Source: Spartobacteria bacterium
GTDB taxonomy: Bacteria > Verrucomicrobiota > Verrucomicrobiia > Chthoniobacterales > UBA10450
Direction: 5' to 3'
Length of the DNA stretch: 64,000 bases
Assembly (NCBI GenBank): GCA_021325495.1
Contig: JAJPGZ010000002.1
Location: forward strand, 310,001 to 374,000
This document shows positions 9,433-18,112 of the stretch, in pieces; position 1 is the first letter of the stretch; each line of letters starts with the position of its first letter. The notes under the pieces are model-generated. The model was not told the DNA's origin, did not search any database, and worked only from the letters and a program-made list of their open reading frames with translations. Both the position numbers and the translations under genes were made by a program.

Positions 9433-10340
9433 AATTTCTTCAACTCCGTTTGCGCCGCGGCCGCTTCCGCGCTTTGCGGAAAGCTCGCGATCAATTCGTT
9501 CAGCGTTTTCTTCGCATGATCGACATCGTCCAGCCGGCGATACGCGCGCGCGCTGCCTAACAACGCCGTCGGCATGAACTGTTTCTCCTCGTAATAAAAA
9601 ACCGGCACGTGCAAATACGCCATCAACGCATCATCCGCGTTTTTCTGCGCAAGGAGCGCATCGCCCTTCGCCGTCCACGCATTCGCCAGCGTTGTTTCGT
9701 CTTTGCTGTTCTTGATTGCGTCATCGCAGATCGCGACCGCTTTATCGAAATCGTTACGGCGAATCAACGCGCCGACCAATCGTAATTGCGCCGCGCGCGC
9801 AATCTCCGGATCGGTCACCGATTTTTGAATTTCCTTCGCGATGACTTCGGCTTCCGGTTGGCGTTGCATCGCCGCGAGCGCGGAGACTTTCACCAACGCC
9901 GCCTGCGCCCACCAACTTCCGGGCACGTCTTTGAACTGGTCGTAGTATCCGAGAACGGAATTAATTTCGCCGAGCGCTTTCTCAGCGTCGCCGCGCCCTA
10001 ACGAATCGTTCGCCGTCTTCATCGCGGCCGGTTCCGGAAATTCAATCTTCGCGATCTGCGCGACATGATAACCAACTTCGCCACTGCCGGTGCCGACCTG
10101 CACCTTCGCCATGATGAGGTCGCCATCGCGACGCAGACCTTGCGACTCAACTTTCTGGCCGGTCTTGAGCAAAACGCTCTGACCGAACATGTCGATCTTG
10201 CCTAACAACAACAGGACGACGACGCAAAACTGTAGGGGAAGCCGTTGGCTTCCCATGGGACGACAACGTCGTCCCCTACAGCTCGGCATTCGGCATTGGG
10301 CGTTTGGCGTTGGGCGTTCGCCGTTTTCTTCTGTCTTCAT
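9429..10340 (-). CDS. TPR-repeat protein, exported, with repeat-derived N-terminus
   Basis: A 303-residue protein whose residues about 70-300 form tetratricopeptide-like helical repeats (for example KAVAICDDAIKNSKDETTLANAWTAKGDALL). A hydrophobic stretch near residues 37-47 (CVVVLLLLG) looks like a secretion signal core. The ATG at 10340 overlaps the upstream stop by 4 bp, as elsewhere in this operon. The first 35 codons, however, run through a heptamer array and a REP-like element, so the N-terminus is made from inserted repeat DNA. An internal ATG near residue 29 could serve instead. It probably helps assemble or position the ExbBD complex; this is inferred from context. Confidence 0.75.
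   Translation of the reverse strand: MKTEENGERPTPNAQCRMPSCRGRRCRPMGSQRLPLQFCVVVLLLLGKIDMFGQSVLLKTGQKVESQGLRRDGDLIMAKVQVGTGSGEVGYHVAQIAKIEFPEPAAMKTANDSLGRGDAEKALGEINSVLGYYDQFKDVPGSWWAQAALVKVSALAAMQRQPEAEVIAKEIQKSVTDPEIARAAQLRLVGALIRRNDFDKAVAICDDAIKNSKDETTLANAWTAKGDALLAQKNADDALMAYLHVPVFYYEEKQFMPTALLGSARAYRRLDDVDHAKKTLNELIASFPQSAEAAAAQTELKKL
10230..10281. repeat. REP-like double-hairpin element, copy 3, inside a coding region
   Basis: CTGTAG...CTACAG ends enclose hairpins GGAAGCC-GTT-GGCTTCC and GGGACGAC-AAC-GTCGTCCC. It has the same design as the copies at 4044 and 6401, but lies in the 5' coding part of a TPR gene and keeps the frame open. Confidence 0.75.
10283..10324. repeat. Six-unit heptamer tandem array
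   Basis: Six 7-bp units of the pattern TNGGCRT (TCGGCAT twice, then TGGGCGT, TTGGCGT, TGGGCGT and the diverged TCGCCGT) directly adjoin the REP-like element and are translated as the first part of the TPR protein. Confidence 0.7.
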
Positions 10341-13156
10341 CCTTGTTGACCGAGCGCCTCCAACTTTTTGCGCGCTTCCGCCGCCTCGGCAAAACCCGCG
10401 AGCTTCTCGTTCCGCAACAATTCACGATACGTGTTCGCCGCTTCCTGCTGCTTGTTCAGCTTCTCGAAACATTCGCCGCTCCGGATGTACGACTTCGCCA
10501 CCCATGGCAAAAACTTCTGGTAGCCGACATAGACGCGCTGGAAATAGGCGTTCGCTTCCGCCCAGTGCTGGCGCTTCGCTTCAATTTCGCCTAACGAGTA
10601 AACACTGAACGCCGTCGCTTCGCCGCGCCACTCGCGCACGGACGCAACCTGCTCGAAAACCTTCTTCGCTTCATCGAGGCGCTCGGTCGCAAGCAGCACT
10701 TTCGCTTTGCCCAGGGTCAGCTCTTTCAACTTTTGCTGCGCGGCGATCTTCTCCGTTCCGTCATTGAAATAGCGCAGCGCCGATCTCAGATCGTTCTTCT
10801 GCAGCGCAATTTCGCCGAGACCGTTGTAGGCGAAGTCGAGATTGTCGCTCTTGGGGTAATCGTCGAGCAATTGCTGATAAAACTTCGCGGCTTGATCGAA
10901 TTTCTTTTGGCCTAACAAATAGTCGCCGGCGCGTCCGAGCAGCATCGGACTCAAATCATCCGGTTTGAACTCGGCCAGTTTCGCGATGTTCTTTTCTTCT
11001 TCGGCCGGTTGTTTGCGCAGACGCGCGAGCTCGGCTTTGGCAAAGAGTACGCGCGCTTTCGAGGTCGGCGACTGATCTTGCTCGGTGTTGCCTAACAATT
11101 GATCGAGCTCGGCGCCCGGATCGACTTCAGGAGTAGTTGTCGATCTTTCATCGCCTTCGACCGGTTTCTTTTTCTTTACGCAGAGCTGCGCCGTTTGTGT
11201 GAGCAACAACTCGACCGCTTCCCGCTTCGGATCATCGATGTATTTCTTGATCGTGTCCGCGCAGATCTTGTTCGCTTCGTCGATTTTCCCATCGTGCGCC
11301 TTTGCCTTGCCGATCCAGTAGAGCGCCGAAATGACCGACGGGCTTTCCGGTTTCTCCGCAATGAAATCGTTGAATAACGCCGCCACCTTGTCCCATTCGC
11401 CACGCTTCTGCAGAATTTTGCTCGCGGCGAAGAGCGAGTAGTTCATCACCTCGTCGGTCGCAGCTGTCTTGTAAGAACGCACATAAAGATCGACAGCTTC
11501 CGTGTCGCGATCGGTCGCGGCGTAGGAATCGGCGAGCAACGCCAACACTTCGCCGAGTTGTTTATTGCCGGTGAACTCGCGCTCCCAATCCTTGCAGTCC
11601 TTAATGACCTCGTCGTAAAGCGACGCAGCGTATTTGCAGACCGCTATGCGATACTTCGCGTCGCTCACATACTGGCCGTGCGGATATTTTTTGAGGTAAT
11701 CATTCAACGCGTTGAGCGCGTCCTGATATTTGCCCGAGAAAACCTTGGTGAGCGCGAGGCGGTAATTTACGTCTTCAACACTTTGGCCGTTCGGAAATTC
11801 GCTCAGATATTTTTTGTATTCCGCAACCGCTTCGTCCCACTTGCCGGCCATGAACTTGGCATTGCCTAACAAATACCGCATTTGATCGCGATAACTGCTC
11901 TTGCCCTGCGTTTCGAGCATGCGCCCAAAATACGTTTCGGCCGCGCGCGGATCGTTCGCCTGCAACGCAACCACGCCGAGCATGTAACCGACCGTGTCGG
12001 CGTTCGGCCCGGTTTTGAATTCGCGCAGATATTGTTCGCAACGGTCTTCCGCTTTCTTCGCCTGATTTATTTCGGCGAGCGAAACGAGGAGGCCGAACAA
12101 CGCCGGCTCGCGTTCCGGAATTTTTTCAAACCGATCGACCAGCTCCTGGTAAACGAGCGCACTTTCCCATTTCTTGTCGACTTCGTAGAAGCAACGCGCG
12201 AGACGAATGTAAATCGCGGGCGTGATCGACGGCAGCTTCGCGAATTCCTCGAGCGCCTTTTGCGTGCGCACGATGTCGATCTTGAGTTGGTTGTTCTCGG
12301 CCGCGAGCGCGGCGAATTGCGACGGGTCGCTGCGCGCGACGTTTAAATTATCGTCGAGTTTCTTTTGCATCGCCGCGATGCGCTCGGTCTGCATCTTGAT
12401 GATCTCTTCGCGCGGATACGCGGCCCGGTAACATTCGAGCGCATCGGCGTACGATTTCTTCTTAAACAAATCGTCGCCGAGTTCGACCGTGGTCGAATTC
12501 AAACCGACGATGTCGTCCACCAGCGCGATGCGCGAATGCAGTTTGCCGATGAGCGAAATGACTTTGGTCGATTCACCTTTTTGCGAGTAGAGCTGCGCCA
12601 GCATCATCGCGCCACGCACCGAGAAGGCGCTGCCTAATTCGCCGCCGACGAGTTTTTGCAACGTCGAGATCGCATTGTCGATCTTGCCCGCTTCCTTGCT
12701 GGCCGTTGCGCCGAAGAAGAGCGCCTGCTCGCGCAATCGCGGATCCTTCTCCAAGGCCGCGAACTGCGACGCCGCATCGGCGTAGTTTTTACCTAACAAG
12801 TTGGCCTGCGCCATTCCAAACGCGACTTCGGCCGCGTGTGCGCCATTCGGAAATTTGCTTTGGTAAGTCTTAAACGCCGCGACCGCCTTGGTGTAATTGC
12901 CCGCGTTGAAATACGCGGAGCCAATTGTGTAAAACGCCGGCTCGAGTTGCGGCGTGAACTCGGCCTTGTTCACCATCGCCTCGAGATCGGCCGCGGCTTT
13001 GGCGTAATCGCCGGCGGCGAATTCGGCCATGCCCTGATTGTAAAGTTGGGCGAGCTCGGCCCCTTCGTTAGGCGACGGCGAGCTGCTTTGCGCGAATGCG
13101 CGATACGTCAGCAAGATCGACAATGCGATCGTGAGGACGCCGGCGCGCAAGGACAT
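10337..13156 (-). CDS. Large TPR-repeat protein, exported
   Basis: A 939-residue protein with a clear signal peptide (about 1-22, ending RAFAQS) and tandem tetratricopeptide-like repeats along nearly its full length, with the recurring A-x2-Y-x2-A pattern (for example YAKAAADLEAMVN, FEKIPEREPALFGLL, YQDALNALNDYLKKYP). It is probably a periplasmic or outer-membrane scaffold, comparable to the long TPR proteins found beside ExbBD in this phylum. It lies between prc (39-bp gap) and the smaller TPR gene (4-bp overlap). Partners cannot be named from sequence. Confidence 0.85.
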   Translation of the reverse strand: MSLRAGVLTIALSILLTYRAFAQSSSPSPNEGAELAQLYNQGMAEFAAGDYAKAAADLEAMVNKAEFTPQLEPAFYTIGSAYFNAGNYTKAVAAFKTYQSKFPNGAHAAEVAFGMAQANLLGKNYADAASQFAALEKDPRLREQALFFGATASKEAGKIDNAISTLQKLVGGELGSAFSVRGAMMLAQLYSQKGESTKVISLIGKLHSRIALVDDIVGLNSTTVELGDDLFKKKSYADALECYRAAYPREEIIKMQTERIAAMQKKLDDNLNVARSDPSQFAALAAENNQLKIDIVRTQKALEEFAKLPSITPAIYIRLARCFYEVDKKWESALVYQELVDRFEKIPEREPALFGLLVSLAEINQAKKAEDRCEQYLREFKTGPNADTVGYMLGVVALQANDPRAAETYFGRMLETQGKSSYRDQMRYLLGNAKFMAGKWDEAVAEYKKYLSEFPNGQSVEDVNYRLALTKVFSGKYQDALNALNDYLKKYPHGQYVSDAKYRIAVCKYAASLYDEVIKDCKDWEREFTGNKQLGEVLALLADSYAATDRDTEAVDLYVRSYKTAATDEVMNYSLFAASKILQKRGEWDKVAALFNDFIAEKPESPSVISALYWIGKAKAHDGKIDEANKICADTIKKYIDDPKREAVELLLTQTAQLCVKKKKPVEGDERSTTTPEVDPGAELDQLLGNTEQDQSPTSKARVLFAKAELARLRKQPAEEEKNIAKLAEFKPDDLSPMLLGRAGDYLLGQKKFDQAAKFYQQLLDDYPKSDNLDFAYNGLGEIALQKNDLRSALRYFNDGTEKIAAQQKLKELTLGKAKVLLATERLDEAKKVFEQVASVREWRGEATAFSVYSLGEIEAKRQHWAEANAYFQRVYVGYQKFLPWVAKSYIRSGECFEKLNKQQEAANTYRELLRNEKLAGFAEAAEARKKLEALGQQG

Positions 13157-13195
13157 GCGCGGAATTCTAGACAGCGGCGGCGAAGATGAAAAGCG

Positions 13196-15394
13196 TTACG
13201 GACGATGCACGCTCGCCGTCTTTGGACCCTTTGAAAGATCGACAAGGTCGCCCAAAATGTTGAGCGATTCGTCGCGCTCGGGATCGATCACCGGTTCTTT
13301 CGTGTCGTCCTGCGGCGCTGCGCCATCCAGCGCATCTTCGGAATCGGCATCCGGCGCCGCTTCCGGCGCGACCTTCGCATTTCCCTGCGCCTTGGCTTGC
13401 GCAATTTTCCCGGGATACATGATCAATTGCAGGTTCGGTTTATCGACGGTGTCGAGCGTAAGCCGATAAACGCGCGGCTCCTCGTCATGCCGCGCCAATC
13501 GCTCTTTCGAGCGTGTCTCTTTGCGAATCTTGTCGTCCTGCAATTCTTTTTTGCGCGCATCTTCGTTCAACGAGATGCGGTTCTCGTCCAGCTTGTGGCG
13601 CAAACGAGCCATGTCTTCCATGACGTAATGGAATTCCTGATTCTGCTGAACGCGCTCGGCCGAACGGCGTTTCAATTCGTCGATGAACAATGAGTTCGGC
13701 CATTTGGTGTAGCGCGCCTTCGGAACTTCATCGTAAGGCAAACAATTTTTCAACGCGCCTTCGCCGAATTCCGGCAGATCGGTCAACGATGGCAGCACGA
13801 TATCGGAGGCGACGCCATGCAGCTGGGTCGAGCCGCCGGCGACGCGATAAAATTTTTGGATCGTTAACTTGAGCGCGCCATCGTCCTGCGAACGGCTGCC
13901 TAACAACGACGTGAAGCGACCGATTTCCAAAATCGTTTGCACCGTTCCTTTGCCGAAGGTGTTCTTGTCGCCGACGATGACGGCGCGTCCGTAATCCTGC
14001 AGCGCCGCCGCGAAAATTTCGCTCGCGCTCGCGCTTTGCCGGCTGGTCAGCACAACCAGCGGACCCGAATACGCGATGCCCGGGTCGGGATCGCTCGAGG
14101 TCACGATGTTGCCGTTCGAGCTCTTCGTCTGCACGATCGGACCCGATTTCAAAAATAATCCGGTGAGCGAGATCGCTTCTTCGAGCGAACCGCCGCCGTT
14201 TCTCCTAAGATCGACAACTAACCCTCCGATATTTTCCTTCTTCAATCGCTTGAGCAGCGCGAGCACGTCTTTGGTCGTGCTTTTGGAATGTCGATCCATG
14301 TCCGCGTAAAACGACGGCAACGTCAGCCAGCCCAGTTTCACGTCGTTCCCGTCCGCGTCCTTCTTAATAATAATGTCCGCGCGCGCTTCCTGGTCTTTCA
14401 ATTTGATCTCGTCGCGCACGATCTCGACGCTCTTGCGCTTCGAAGGATCGGTCGCGTCCGACGGAATCGCGAGCAGACGCACTTTCGTTCCCTTTTTGCC
14501 GCGAATCATTTCCACGACCTTGTCCAATCGCATGTCGCGAACATCGACAAAGTCACCCTGGTTTTGCCCGACCGCTGTGATGCGATCGCCCACTTTTAAA
14601 CGCCCATCGACTTGCGCCGGACCACCCGGAACAAGACTCTCGATTTTCGCGTAGCCATCTTCCGTTCGCAGCATCGCGCCGATGCCGACCAACGACAGGC
14701 CCATGTTAATGTTGAAATTCTTGAGATCGGACTTGCTGAGATATTCCGAGTGCGGGTCGTAGGTTTGCGCGAGCGCGTCGAGGAACAATTTCATCTGCTC
14801 CTCCTTGTCTTCTTCGTGCACGTTGCGCGCGAGACGTTCGTAACGGCGCGTCACCAGTTGCGGTCCGGGCTCGATCGGATGTTCGCTCAAAGTTTCCTGG
14901 AGCACTTCGCTCGCGATGCGGCCTCGCCAGAGTTGATCGGCTTCCGCCTCATCTTTCGGCCACGGCGATTTCTGCCGGCTCAACTCGATCGACGCATCGC
15001 CTTTGAAATCCATCGGCTGCTTGAGCATCTCTTTGATTTTCGCGACGCGTTCATCGACGCGCTTCATATAGAGCGCAAAAATCTCGTAGCCGGGTTTGAG
15101 ATTCCCCAAAAGAATATCGTCATCGAGCGACGGGCCGTATTTCGCCGTCAAATTATCGACGTCTTGTTGCGTGAAAAACAAATGACTGAAGTCGAGCAAC
15201 TCGAGATACGTCTTCAGAAATTTCGCCGACACATTGTCGTCCAGCCGCTGATGTGTGTAATGGCCTTCCTCGAGCAAACGGCCGACGGAAATGCAGATTT
15301 GGTCCGCGTCCGACTTGGCGTTGAGCGATGGGGGAAGGAGTAAAGCGATCGCGCCCGTGCAGATCGCCAGCCGGTAAACAAAACGTGATTTCAT
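13196..15394 (-). CDS. prc: Tail-specific (C-terminal processing) periplasmic protease, Prc/CtpA type, S41 family
   Basis: A 732-residue protein with a signal peptide (about 1-26, ending SLNAKS). An N-terminal helical region is followed by a PDZ domain (about 240-330; MGLSLVGIGAMLRTEDGYAKIESLVPGGPA) and the S41 domain, in which the catalytic Ser lies in SASASEIFAAALQDYGRA and the Lys in TFGKGTVQ (about 450-485). The length and long C-terminal extension match E. coli Prc rather than short CtpA. It trims or degrades envelope proteins from the C-terminus. As the first gene of the TPR/ExbBD operon it may regulate that complex, but this is inference. Confidence 0.92.
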   Translation of the reverse strand: MKSRFVYRLAICTGAIALLLPPSLNAKSDADQICISVGRLLEEGHYTHQRLDDNVSAKFLKTYLELLDFSHLFFTQQDVDNLTAKYGPSLDDDILLGNLKPGYEIFALYMKRVDERVAKIKEMLKQPMDFKGDASIELSRQKSPWPKDEAEADQLWRGRIASEVLQETLSEHPIEPGPQLVTRRYERLARNVHEEDKEEQMKLFLDALAQTYDPHSEYLSKSDLKNFNINMGLSLVGIGAMLRTEDGYAKIESLVPGGPAQVDGRLKVGDRITAVGQNQGDFVDVRDMRLDKVVEMIRGKKGTKVRLLAIPSDATDPSKRKSVEIVRDEIKLKDQEARADIIIKKDADGNDVKLGWLTLPSFYADMDRHSKSTTKDVLALLKRLKKENIGGLVVDLRRNGGGSLEEAISLTGLFLKSGPIVQTKSSNGNIVTSSDPDPGIAYSGPLVVLTSRQSASASEIFAAALQDYGRAVIVGDKNTFGKGTVQTILEIGRFTSLLGSRSQDDGALKLTIQKFYRVAGGSTQLHGVASDIVLPSLTDLPEFGEGALKNCLPYDEVPKARYTKWPNSLFIDELKRRSAERVQQNQEFHYVMEDMARLRHKLDENRISLNEDARKKELQDDKIRKETRSKERLARHDEEPRVYRLTLDTVDKPNLQLIMYPGKIAQAKAQGNAKVAPEAAPDADSEDALDGAAPQDDTKEPVIDPERDESLNILGDLVDLSKGPKTASVHRP

Positions 15395-15550
15395 GCAAAA
15401 AAGCGGTTTCGGAACGTCGCAGAGTTCACTTTAAACGCAAGGTTTCCATGGAGGTGTAAGGAGGTGAGACAACCTCGCAGCGTGAACATTCAAAATACCG
15501 TAAATGTGCCGGAATTGATGCAGCTTTCGTTCCCGCGACTACAGTGATTT

Positions 15551-16165
15551 GTGCTCAAATACGAAACGTTTTGCGGCGGCTTGTTCGAGACGAATTGCTA
15601 CCTCATCCATGCACCGGAAGGCGCGATCTTGTTCGATGCGCCGGAAGGCGCCTGCGCCTGGCTGCAAGATCGACATGTCGATCTTAAACTTCTTCTGCTC
15701 ACCCACGGCCACATCGATCACGTCCAGGACGTCGCGAAACTGAAACGCGCCTTCAATTGTCCCATCGGCTGCGACGAAGTCACCGCGCCGATGATTTCCG
15801 ATCCGGAATTCTTCCGCAAATTCGGCTTCGGATTCGACATCGAACCGGCGAAACCGGATTTCTTCATCAGCGAAACGCGCTCGCGAAATTTTCTGGGCGT
15901 CGATTTTCAAGTGCTCGAAGTTCCCGGCCATTGTCCCGGCAGTCTTTGTTTCTTCTCGCGCAAAGACGAACTGCTCATTGGCGGCGACGTTCTCTTTGCC
16001 GGTGGCGTCGGCCGCTGGGATCTTCCAGGTGGAGATGTCGATCTTCTATTCAATGGCATTCGGCAAAAACTGTATCCGCTCGGCGACGAAGTGACTGTCC
16101 TTCCCGGTCACGGCCCGCCGACGAAGATCGGGACCGAACGCCTAACGAATCCGTTCGTCAGCTAA
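15551..16165 (+). CDS. Metallo-beta-lactamase-fold hydrolase (glyoxalase II-like)
   Basis: A 204-residue cytoplasmic protein (GTG start at 15551). The metal-binding motif THGHIDHVQD lies near residue 57. Further ligands are the His in VPGHCPGS near 126, the Asp in LIGGDVLFAGGVGR near 144 and the C-terminal His in LPGHGPPT near 188. These are the marks of the small glyoxalase II-like MBL hydrolases, which commonly cleave thioesters. The exact substrate is unknown. It converges on amgK with a 24-bp overlap. A perfect inverted pair of the dispersed motif (15666-15685) lies in the coding sequence. Confidence 0.88.
   Translation: MLKYETFCGGLFETNCYLIHAPEGAILFDAPEGACAWLQDRHVDLKLLLLTHGHIDHVQDVAKLKRAFNCPIGCDEVTAPMISDPEFFRKFGFGFDIEPAKPDFFISETRSRNFLGVDFQVLEVPGHCPGSLCFFSRKDELLIGGDVLFAGGVGRWDLPGGDVDLLFNGIRQKLYPLGDEVTVLPGHGPPTKIGTERLTNPFVS
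15666..15685. repeat. Perfect inverted pair of the dispersed motif (20-bp palindrome)
   Basis: AAGATCGACA is immediately followed by TGTCGATCTT, giving a 20-bp perfect palindrome inside the MBL-fold gene (residues LQDRHVDL). It is the only back-to-back inverted pair I saw. Confidence 0.8.
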
Positions 16166-17113
16166 AAATTGCGCCAGCGGCTGGAGATTGTCGATCTTCG
16201 CCACGATTTCGCGCAACGAACGCATTGCTCTCGGGATGTATTGCAGAAAATGTTTGTGATCTTTCACCAGCCCGAGAAATCCGTAGGCGCCGAGCGCTTG
16301 CATTAAACGTTGCATGGCGCAGAGCTGAAGCGTTTCGCGAAAGTCGTCGCTGATTTCGCCGCCGCAATAATGCGCGAGCAATTCTTCCCGCTCGGCCTCG
16401 CTAAGATCGACATACGGATCGTAAAGGAGCGACGCGAGATCGTATTGCGCCAATCCCGGCCGCATTCCCTGGAAATCGATGAGATGCGCCTGGCCGTTTC
16501 GCACGATGATGTTTTGCGATTGGAAATCGCGATGGACGAGAACGCGTGGAAGTTTTCCTAACGACTCCGCGATTTCCTCGAGCGCCGACAATTTGTCGAT
16601 CTTGCCGATGTCGATCTTGTAAAAACGGCCGAGACAATTCTCGAAGAAATATTGCTGCTCCCATTGATAGAGCGCGACGTTGAATTCCGCGGGCAAACTT
16701 TCCTTGATCCCGATGCAAACTTCTTCGGGCAAACGATGCAGCTTCGCGACTTCATCGAGCGCCGATTGGTAAAAGGCGCGCCTAACGAGCCACGGTTCGT
16801 CGCGGTGCCCGAACAAATCTTCTTCGCCGAGGTCCTCGATCCAAATCAGGCCTTCGACTTCGTCGTGATAATAAATCTTCGGCGCGCGAATGTTGTGCTC
16901 GGCCAAAAATTTTGCGATGCGGACGTAATGCCGGTTCTCTTCGCGCTCGAGATTATATTTTACGAGAATGAGCGTCTGCTCGGGCGAGCATTTCACTCGA
17001 TAAAACTTCCGGTCCGATCCGCCTTTCTCGATCGGCGTGATCTTTACCTGATCGACATCGAACCGCGGAAAGCGCATTCGCGTTTGGCGCAAAAGCAGTT
17101 CGTCGGTCTTCAT
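16142..17113 (-). CDS. amgK: Sugar kinase of the aminoglycoside-phosphotransferase fold, probable AmgK (MurNAc/GlcNAc anomeric kinase)
   Basis: A 323-residue cytoplasmic kinase. The fold marks are the Brenner motif VLVHRDFQSQNIIV near residue 198 and the metal-binding LIDFQG near 215. AmgK phosphorylates the anomeric carbon of MurNAc or GlcNAc recovered from the cell wall. The main support for this assignment is the partner gene 6 bp upstream, a MurU-like nucleotidyltransferase; the two together form the anabolic recycling route to UDP-MurNAc known from Pseudomonas. Several dispersed motif copies (about 16187, 16402, 16594, 16609) lie inside. Confidence 0.75.
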   Translation of the reverse strand: MKTDELLLRQTRMRFPRFDVDQVKITPIEKGGSDRKFYRVKCSPEQTLILVKYNLEREENRHYVRIAKFLAEHNIRAPKIYYHDEVEGLIWIEDLGEEDLFGHRDEPWLVRRAFYQSALDEVAKLHRLPEEVCIGIKESLPAEFNVALYQWEQQYFFENCLGRFYKIDIGKIDKLSALEEIAESLGKLPRVLVHRDFQSQNIIVRNGQAHLIDFQGMRPGLAQYDLASLLYDPYVDLSEAEREELLAHYCGGEISDDFRETLQLCAMQRLMQALGAYGFLGLVKDHKHFLQYIPRAMRSLREIVAKIDNLQPLAQFLADERIR

Positions 17114-17119
17114 GAAAAG

Positions 17120-18064
17120 TTAGATGTCGATCTTGCGATGTTCGCCTTCTACTTCGCGACGGCGGCGGACAATACAGGAATCGAGATGCGTTTTTGAAGC
17201 AATTTGTGCTCCGGCCCAAACGATCGTGTCTTCGAGAATAGCGCCGGCTTCGACACGCGCATCCGGCCCGACCGCGGAACAGCCGCGCACTTCCGCGCTA
17301 AGATCGACAATCGCATTCGGCGCGAGTTGTTGCGGCCAATCCGGATCCTTCACGTAAGCCGGCTTCCATTTCTCGCGCAAAACCATGCGATGAACTTCGA
17401 GGTACTCGTCGCGCGAACCGATGTTGAACCATTTCCCGTCATCGAGAACGGCGCCGCCGATTTTTCCACCCGCACCAATCCAATCGCCAATGACCGGAAT
17501 GAACGAAATTTTTTTCGCGAACGGAATTTTTTGGAAGATCGACATGTTCCAAACCGCCACGTTCGCGAAATCGAATTCGCCGGGAATGCCGTAACGATTC
17601 GAGATATCGACGATGGCGCCGTCGCGCAAGGCAATGGCGGAGGCGAGTCCGGTTTGGCGCAAGCCGAGCGTGACGTCGTTGCCGCGCCGGAAATGTTCTT
17701 CGATTAACGGCGCAAGATCGACATCGGTGAGAATGTCGCCGCTGTAAGTAATGAACGGCGCGCTGCCGAGATCGCGCTCGATGTTTTTAATTCCGCCGCC
17801 GGTTTCGAGCAGCACCGGCTCGTTCACGAATTTGATCTGCTGGTCGCGATACGAAGCGACGGCGGAAAATTCCTGCGGGAGTTTGTGTGTGTTGATGATG
17901 AACTTGCGAATGCCGATGTCGATCAAGTGATCGAGCGCGAAAGTAATGAGTGGTTTGTTAAAAATCGGGACAAGTGGCTTCGGCAAATCTTCCGTGAGCG
18001 GACGAAGACGCGTGCCGAGTCCGGCGCCGAGAACAAAAGCCTGCGTGATTTCTTGAGCCAGCAA
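17120..18064 (-). CDS. murU: Nucleotidyltransferase, probable MurU (MurNAc-1-P uridylyltransferase)
   Basis: A 314-residue protein. The N-terminal NTP-transferase domain has the signature LGAGLGTRLRPLTEDLPKP at residues 13-31 and the metal/catalytic YSGDILTDVDL near 118. A left-handed beta-helix-like tail (about 240-305; VDLSAEVRGCSAVGPDARVEAGAILEDTIVW) resembles that of mannose-1-P guanylyltransferases. The neighbouring AmgK-like kinase favours UDP-MurNAc synthesis by peptidoglycan recycling, bypassing the MurA/MurB steps. A mannose- or glucose-1-P substrate is the alternative. Confidence 0.75.
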   Translation of the reverse strand: MLAQEITQAFVLGAGLGTRLRPLTEDLPKPLVPIFNKPLITFALDHLIDIGIRKFIINTHKLPQEFSAVASYRDQQIKFVNEPVLLETGGGIKNIERDLGSAPFITYSGDILTDVDLAPLIEEHFRRGNDVTLGLRQTGLASAIALRDGAIVDISNRYGIPGEFDFANVAVWNMSIFQKIPFAKKISFIPVIGDWIGAGGKIGGAVLDDGKWFNIGSRDEYLEVHRMVLREKWKPAYVKDPDWPQQLAPNAIVDLSAEVRGCSAVGPDARVEAGAILEDTIVWAGAQIASKTHLDSCIVRRRREVEGEHRKIDI

Positions 18065-18112
18065 AGCACCGAGAGATTCCGCGACTTCACGCGGAATGAC
18101 AACCGCGGTTAC

